In this document: positions 61,016-64,000 of the stretch, piece after piece | Position numbering within the stretch: position 1 is the first letter of the stretch | Layout: each line of letters starts with the position of its first letter | NCBI RefSeq assembly: GCF_009604405.1 | Contig: NZ_WEGK01000003.1 | Span: 496,001 to 560,000, forward strand | DNA length: 64,000 nt | Direction: 5' to 3' | Source: Nocardia macrotermitis | GTDB taxonomy: Bacteria; Actinomycetota; Actinomycetes; Mycobacteriales; Mycobacteriaceae | Notes under the pieces: model-generated | Database searches by the model: none | Told to the model about the DNA's origin: nothing | The model's input: the letters and a program-made list of their open reading frames with translations, nothing else | Position numbers and translations under genes: made by a program

Positions 61016-61942
61016 TCAGTTCAATGCCGTGACGGCGGCGTTCGTGGCCTGGGCGACGAGGGCGTTGTCGAAGCTGTCGTCGTGGTTGTGGCGGGTGGAC
61101 ATGACGGCCAGCACGATGGGTGCGCGGTGGGGTGGCCACAGGACGGCGATGTCGTTGCGGGTGCCGTAGTCACCGTTGCCGGTCTTGTCACCGACGACCC
61201 AGTCGGCCGGGACGCCGGCACGGATGAGACCCGTGCCGGTGGTGTTGGTGCGCAACATCGTGGTCAGCAGGGCGCGGTTGTCGGCGGACAGCACGGTGCC
61301 CAGGACATAGGCGCGCAGATCGGTGGCGAAGGTGCGGGGTGTGCTGGTGTCGCGCGGATCGCCGGGTGTGGCGTCGCTGAGGGCGGTTTCGAGGCGGTCG
61401 CTGCGGGTCACCTGATCACCCAGACTCCGCAGGGCGCGTTGGAAACCGGCGGGACCGCCCAGCTGTCCGAACAGCAGATTGGCCGCGGTGTTGTCGCTGT
61501 AGCGCACCGCGGCATCCATCAGTTCGCGCACCGTCATACCGTCGGCCACGTGCTGTCGCGTGATCGGCGCATATTCGGTGAGATCCGTTGCGGTGTAGGT
61601 GATCCGGCGGTCCAGTGCGGCGGCGTCGGCGGTGGTCAGGATCGCGCCCGCTTCCAGCGCCTTGAACGTGGAGCAGAACGCGAACCGCTCGTCGGCGCGG
61701 TACTCCACGGTGTGCCCCGACCCGGTATCGAGCGCGAAAACCCCCAACCGCGCCCCGAATCTGCTCTCCAGTGCTCCGAATCGACCCGACAACTCGGCGC
61801 CACCGACCGACGTCGTCGAGGCGACGGCAGTACCGGTCGCCGCGGAACCGGATTGCTCCGAGCCGCATGCGCACACCGACAGCAGCGCCGCACCGACCGC
61901 GACGGTGGCAGCGGCCCGGCGGGTCCGGACGGAATGAAACAT
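61016..61942 (-). CDS. Class A beta-lactamase
   Basis: 308 residues. Signal peptide about 1-24 with a possible lipobox VCAC, so it is exported and perhaps lipid-anchored. Active-site motifs: Ser91-x-x-Lys94 (STFK), YSDN (SDN loop), RLETALSDA (omega loop with the general base Glu; the usual Asn four residues on is Ser) and [10 protein letters not shown] (KTG). It hydrolyses penicillins and early cephalosporins by family. It is divergent from a LysR gene, as in AmpR-controlled enzymes of Nocardia. An open extension upstream of 61942 is not coding. Confidence 0.93.
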   Translation of the reverse strand: MFHSVRTRRAAATVAVGAALLSVCACGSEQSGSAATGTAVASTTSVGGAELSGRFGALESRFGARLGVFALDTGSGHTVEYRADERFAFCSTFKALEAGAILTTADAAALDRRITYTATDLTEYAPITRQHVADGMTVRELMDAAVRYSDNTAANLLFGQLGGPAGFQRALRSLGDQVTRSDRLETALSDATPGDPRDTSTPRTFATDLRAYVLGTVLSADNRALLTTMLRTNTTGTGLIRAGVPADWVVGDKTGNGDYGTRNDIAVLWPPHRAPIVLAVMSTRHNHDDSFDNALVAQATNAAVTALN

Positions 61943-62045
61943 CGAAGTAGCCTCCCGAGTGATCGCCGCACCGGAATGGGCGGCGTAGTGACGACGAGCC
62001 TGGCACCGCTCACCGATGCTGTCCAAGACAGAAAGCGCCGCGACG

Positions 62046-62060
62046 ATGCCGAATCGGCAT
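62046..62060. promoter_or_regulatory. LysR box ATGCCGA-a-TCGGCAT
   Basis: Perfect 7-1-7 palindrome containing T-N11-A, the LysR recognition pattern, in the 129-base divergent region, 12 bases before the LysR start. It probably mediates autoregulation and control of the beta-lactamase gene. Confidence 0.7.
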
Positions 62061-62071
62061 AGACTGCGGCC

Positions 62072-62986
62072 GTGGATATCGTCGCCGCCTGCCGGGCGTT
62101 CGTCTCGGTCAGCAGTCACGGCAGTTTCACCGCCGGTGCGGCCGCCGCACAGATCCCGCAGTCGGTCGCCAGCCGTCGCATCGCCGCGCTGGAACGACAT
62201 TTCGGGGCTCGGCTGCTGGACCGGACCTCGCGCACCGCGACGCTCACCGCCTTCGGTCGCGACATGTTGCCCTCGGCCCGCCGCCTGGTCGAACTGACCG
62301 AAGCGATGTGGGACGAGGCCGAACGTGCCCGCAGCCGCCCGTTCCGAATGGCGGTCCCGGCCCTTTGCGGCCCGCTTCCGCTGGCCCGCCTGGTCGCCGA
62401 CGGCACCGCGCACGGCCTCACCCTCGACCTGCATCCCGCCGACCCGCGCGAACGCGCCGAACTGGTCCGCACCCAGGAGGTGCGCGCGGCCCTGATCGCG
62501 GTGCCCGACGACCGCGCGGTCTGGCGAATCCCGTTGGGCCTGGCCGACACCGGCGGCCCGCACAGCACACCGCTCTACCTGGAAACCCTGCGCGCCGGCC
62601 GCGCCGACCGTGACAGTCGCCGCCGCCGCGTCTGGATCCAGCCCGAGGACGACGTGCCACACATCCGCGACCGCATCATCCGCCTGCGCGACGCACTCGG
62701 CCTGCAACCGATCCAGGTCGTCGTCGGCCCCGCACTGGTCACCGCCGCAGCCGCCGTCCTCGCCTCCGACGACCTCCTGCTCTGCTCACCCACCCAAGCC
62801 GCCGAACTCGCCCTGAACTGGCGACCCATCGGCGAACTGACCCCGGCGCGCGGCTACGACCTCACCGCCGCCCACCCCGAAGACGCCGACCGCATCACCA
62901 CCCTCCCTCACCGCGCAATCGCCCACTGCCTCGGCCAACTGCCCCCCGGCAACGAAACCCCGAACTCCGGCGGCACCCGACCATGA
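62072..62986 (+). CDS. LysR-family transcriptional regulator
   Basis: 304 residues. The N-terminal [23 protein letters not shown] and [20 protein letters not shown] is characteristic, followed by RTATLTAFG. The effector domain starts near residue 92 and is unusually Arg-rich. GTG start 62072. Divergent arrangement with the beta-lactamase suggests an AmpR-like activator that senses cell-wall fragments; this is inference from context. Confidence 0.88.
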   Translation: MDIVAACRAFVSVSSHGSFTAGAAAAQIPQSVASRRIAALERHFGARLLDRTSRTATLTAFGRDMLPSARRLVELTEAMWDEAERARSRPFRMAVPALCGPLPLARLVADGTAHGLTLDLHPADPRERAELVRTQEVRAALIAVPDDRAVWRIPLGLADTGGPHSTPLYLETLRAGRADRDSRRRRVWIQPEDDVPHIRDRIIRLRDALGLQPIQVVVGPALVTAAAAVLASDDLLLCSPTQAAELALNWRPIGELTPARGYDLTAAHPEDADRITTLPHRAIAHCLGQLPPGNETPNSGGTRP

Positions 62987-63150
62987 GAGCAAGCGACACC
63001 TCCGCAGACGGCGCACACAAAGATTCACCGACTCCCGGCCACCGCCCGAGCATCGACGAATCCCGACCGCCCCACACCGGATGCCATCAGCACCAACTAC
63101 CGACCACTTCGCGCGCCAGCCCCCAAGATCTGGTTGGATCTGTAATTCAC

Positions 63151-63673
63151 TGTGCGGCAATAGAAAAGCCGTCATCCACCCACGATCCCGCCGCTCTGCT
63201 GCCGGACCACGTCGAAGCTGGGCGTATTGCACCGCCTGGCATAAACGGTGTGACGGTGAGAGCGGTTTGTGAGAAGTTTTGTGCGGCAATGGAGAAATCA
63301 TCGTTCACCCCGGGTACCGTCGAACTTCCGCCGGACCGCGTCGGGCCAGGCGTATTGCATCGCCTGGCGCAGTGCGATGTGAGGGTGCGAGTGGATCATG
63401 AGAAGTGTTGTGCAGCAATGGAAAAGTCATCGTCCACCCGTGATGCTGTTGACCTGCTGCCGGACCACTTCGGGGCCGGGCGCATAGCTGGCACAGATCG
63501 ATGTGACGGTGCAAGTGGATCGCGAGAAGTGTTGTGCGGCAATGGAAAAGTCATCGTCCATCCGCGATGCCGCCGACCTGTTGTCGGACCGCGCCGGGAC
63601 TGGGTGCATTACCTCGCCTGGCATAAATCGGTGTGACGGTGAGAGCAAATCGTTAGAAGGGTTGTGCGGCAAT
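63151..63673 (+). repeat. Tandem repeat array, unit 124-130 bp, four units plus a partial fifth
   Basis: The anchor TGTGCGGCAAT (one variant TGTGCAGCAAT) occurs at 63151, 63280, 63409, 63533 and 63663, spacing 129, 129, 124 and 130. Each unit also shares GAAAAGTCATCGTCCACCCG-like sequence, CTGCCGGACCAC, a CGCCTGGCATAA element, GTGTGACGGTGAGAG and GAGAAGTGTTG. The last anchor runs into the ATG of the serine hydrolase. It lies in the 685-base gene-free stretch 62987-63671. Low sequence identity to coding regions; an in-frame reading exists but looks fortuitous. Confidence 0.85.
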
Positions 63674-64000
63674 GGGGATGACCACGGCGGTGCGGATGGC
63701 GCGGCGGGAGTTGGATGATGCCGGGCTGCGCGGGTCGATTCTGGTGCGGGATCTGGACAGTGGGGATGAGCTGGGGATCGATGCGGAGTTGGAGTGGCCG
63801 ATTGCCTCGCTGGTGAAGGTGCCGCTGGTGGTGGCGACATTGGAGCGGATCGGGCGCGGGGAGCTGGATCCGGCCGCGCCGATCACGGTGCGGCCGGGGG
63901 CGATCGCCACGCCGGGGCCGATCGGGGTGTCGAAATTCCGGCATCCCGCGACCATCGCGCTGGAGGACCTGCTGTATCTGAGCATCGCCCTGAGCGACAG
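63672..64000 (+). CDS. Serine hydrolase, class A beta-lactamase-like, 3'-truncated by window
   Basis: The frame is open to the window end (109 codons). SILVRDLDSGDELGIDAELE, then WPIASLVKVPLVVATLERI with the SxxK catalytic motif, and LYLSIALSD approaching an SDN-like motif mark a penicillin-binding/beta-lactamase fold. There is no signal peptide, so it is probably cytoplasmic, unlike the enzyme at 61016. ATG 63672 coincides with the CAATGG of the upstream repeat; ATG 63678 is an alternative. Confidence 0.85.
   Translation, partial: MGMTTAVRMARRELDDAGLRGSILVRDLDSGDELGIDAELEWPIASLVKVPLVVATLERIGRGELDPAAPITVRPGAIATPGPIGVSKFRHPATIALEDLLYLSIALSD

Noticed and set aside
61943..62707. Long N-terminal extension of the beta-lactamase frame
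   Set aside because: It runs antisense through the LysR gene; the signal peptide begins at 61942.
62983..63636. 217-codon frame reading through the tandem repeats
   Set aside because: The frame breaks out of register with the repeats (124 and 130 are not multiples of 3), it overlaps the LysR stop, and its first 60 residues look non-coding.
63151..63673. CRISPR array
   Set aside because: Units are about 127 bp, diverged along their whole length, and have no conserved-repeat/unique-spacer pattern or cas genes.
1..64000. rRNA or tRNA genes, prophage modules, replication origin
   Set aside because: None seen on reading both strands; no tRNA-like cloverleaf with a TTC loop, no integrase or structural phage genes.

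Overview
The window is very GC-rich and almost fully coding. It has frequent GTG starts, 1-4 base stop/start overlaps, several cytochromes P450, a mycofactocin-type dehydrogenase, a TIGR00027-type methyltransferase and a recA carrying an intein at the site I recall from Mycobacterium leprae. Together these point to a mycolic-acid actinomycete, most likely Nocardia or a close relative. This is inference from gene content; no 16S or other marker is present. The first and last genes run off the window.

Layout. Positions 1-10955 (+) form a tightly coupled catabolic operon: flavin hydroxylase MhpA (partial), extradiol dioxygenase MhpB, a ketosteroid-dehydrogenase-like flavoprotein, a luciferase-type monooxygenase, SDR, cyclase-family hydrolase, FMN reductase, a degenerate RibBA homologue, a ring-fission hydrolase and a second SDR. 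Positions 10976-14588 hold a TetR gene with a perfect palindrome and a complete three-component P450 system (ferredoxin reductase, 3Fe-4S ferredoxin, P450). A second P450 follows at 14779, then an orphan HigA-like regulator. Positions 16604-18951 (-) encode a lactonase-like amidohydrolase and an MFS carrier. Positions 19089-21199 contain small genes and relics.

Positions 21222-32032 (-) read, in transcription order: aromatic-acid MFS carrier, aldehyde dehydrogenase, VOC extradiol dioxygenase, alpha/beta hydrolase, cupin, two SDRs, ThDP enzyme, VanB-type reductase, a small protein and a Rieske oxygenase. Divergent from this lies ridA-marR (32269-33263), facing a TetR-MarR fusion regulator (33379-34518). 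A second reductase/Rieske pair lies at 34836-37281. Positions 37563-44620 (-) are a CoA-dependent block: amidohydrolase, two M24-fold proteins (one without metal ligands), crotonase and a tandem CaiB/BaiF CoA-transferase. Positions 44963-51633 contain a TetR gene, small unknowns and a molybdenum-hydroxylase locus whose FAD-subunit gene is interrupted at its 3' end by a stand-alone TnpB element; no 2Fe-2S subunit is visible. Positions 52020-54226 hold a third P450 and a mycofactocin-coupled SDR.

From 54592 the window moves into chromosomal core: methyltransferase, AsnC relic, LexA-boxed recA with a 364-residue intein, a recX with a duplicated C-terminal module, GNAT, OsmC, a class A beta-lactamase divergent from a LysR gene, and a 124-130 bp tandem repeat array running into the start codon of a second serine hydrolase.

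How the genes fit: the first 54 kb reads as a mosaic aromatic/alicyclic catabolic region. Oxygenases (flavin, P450, Rieske) prepare substrates, two unrelated extradiol dioxygenases open rings, hydrolases, CoA-transferase and crotonase process products, and MFS carriers import acids. Each block has its own local TetR or MarR regulator with visible palindromes. Substrates are not determinable from sequence alone. The most unusual items are the TetR-MarR fusion, the degenerate RibBA in a flavin-monooxygenase operon, the TnpB-disrupted molybdenum hydroxylase, the RecX duplication and the repeat array at 63151-63673.
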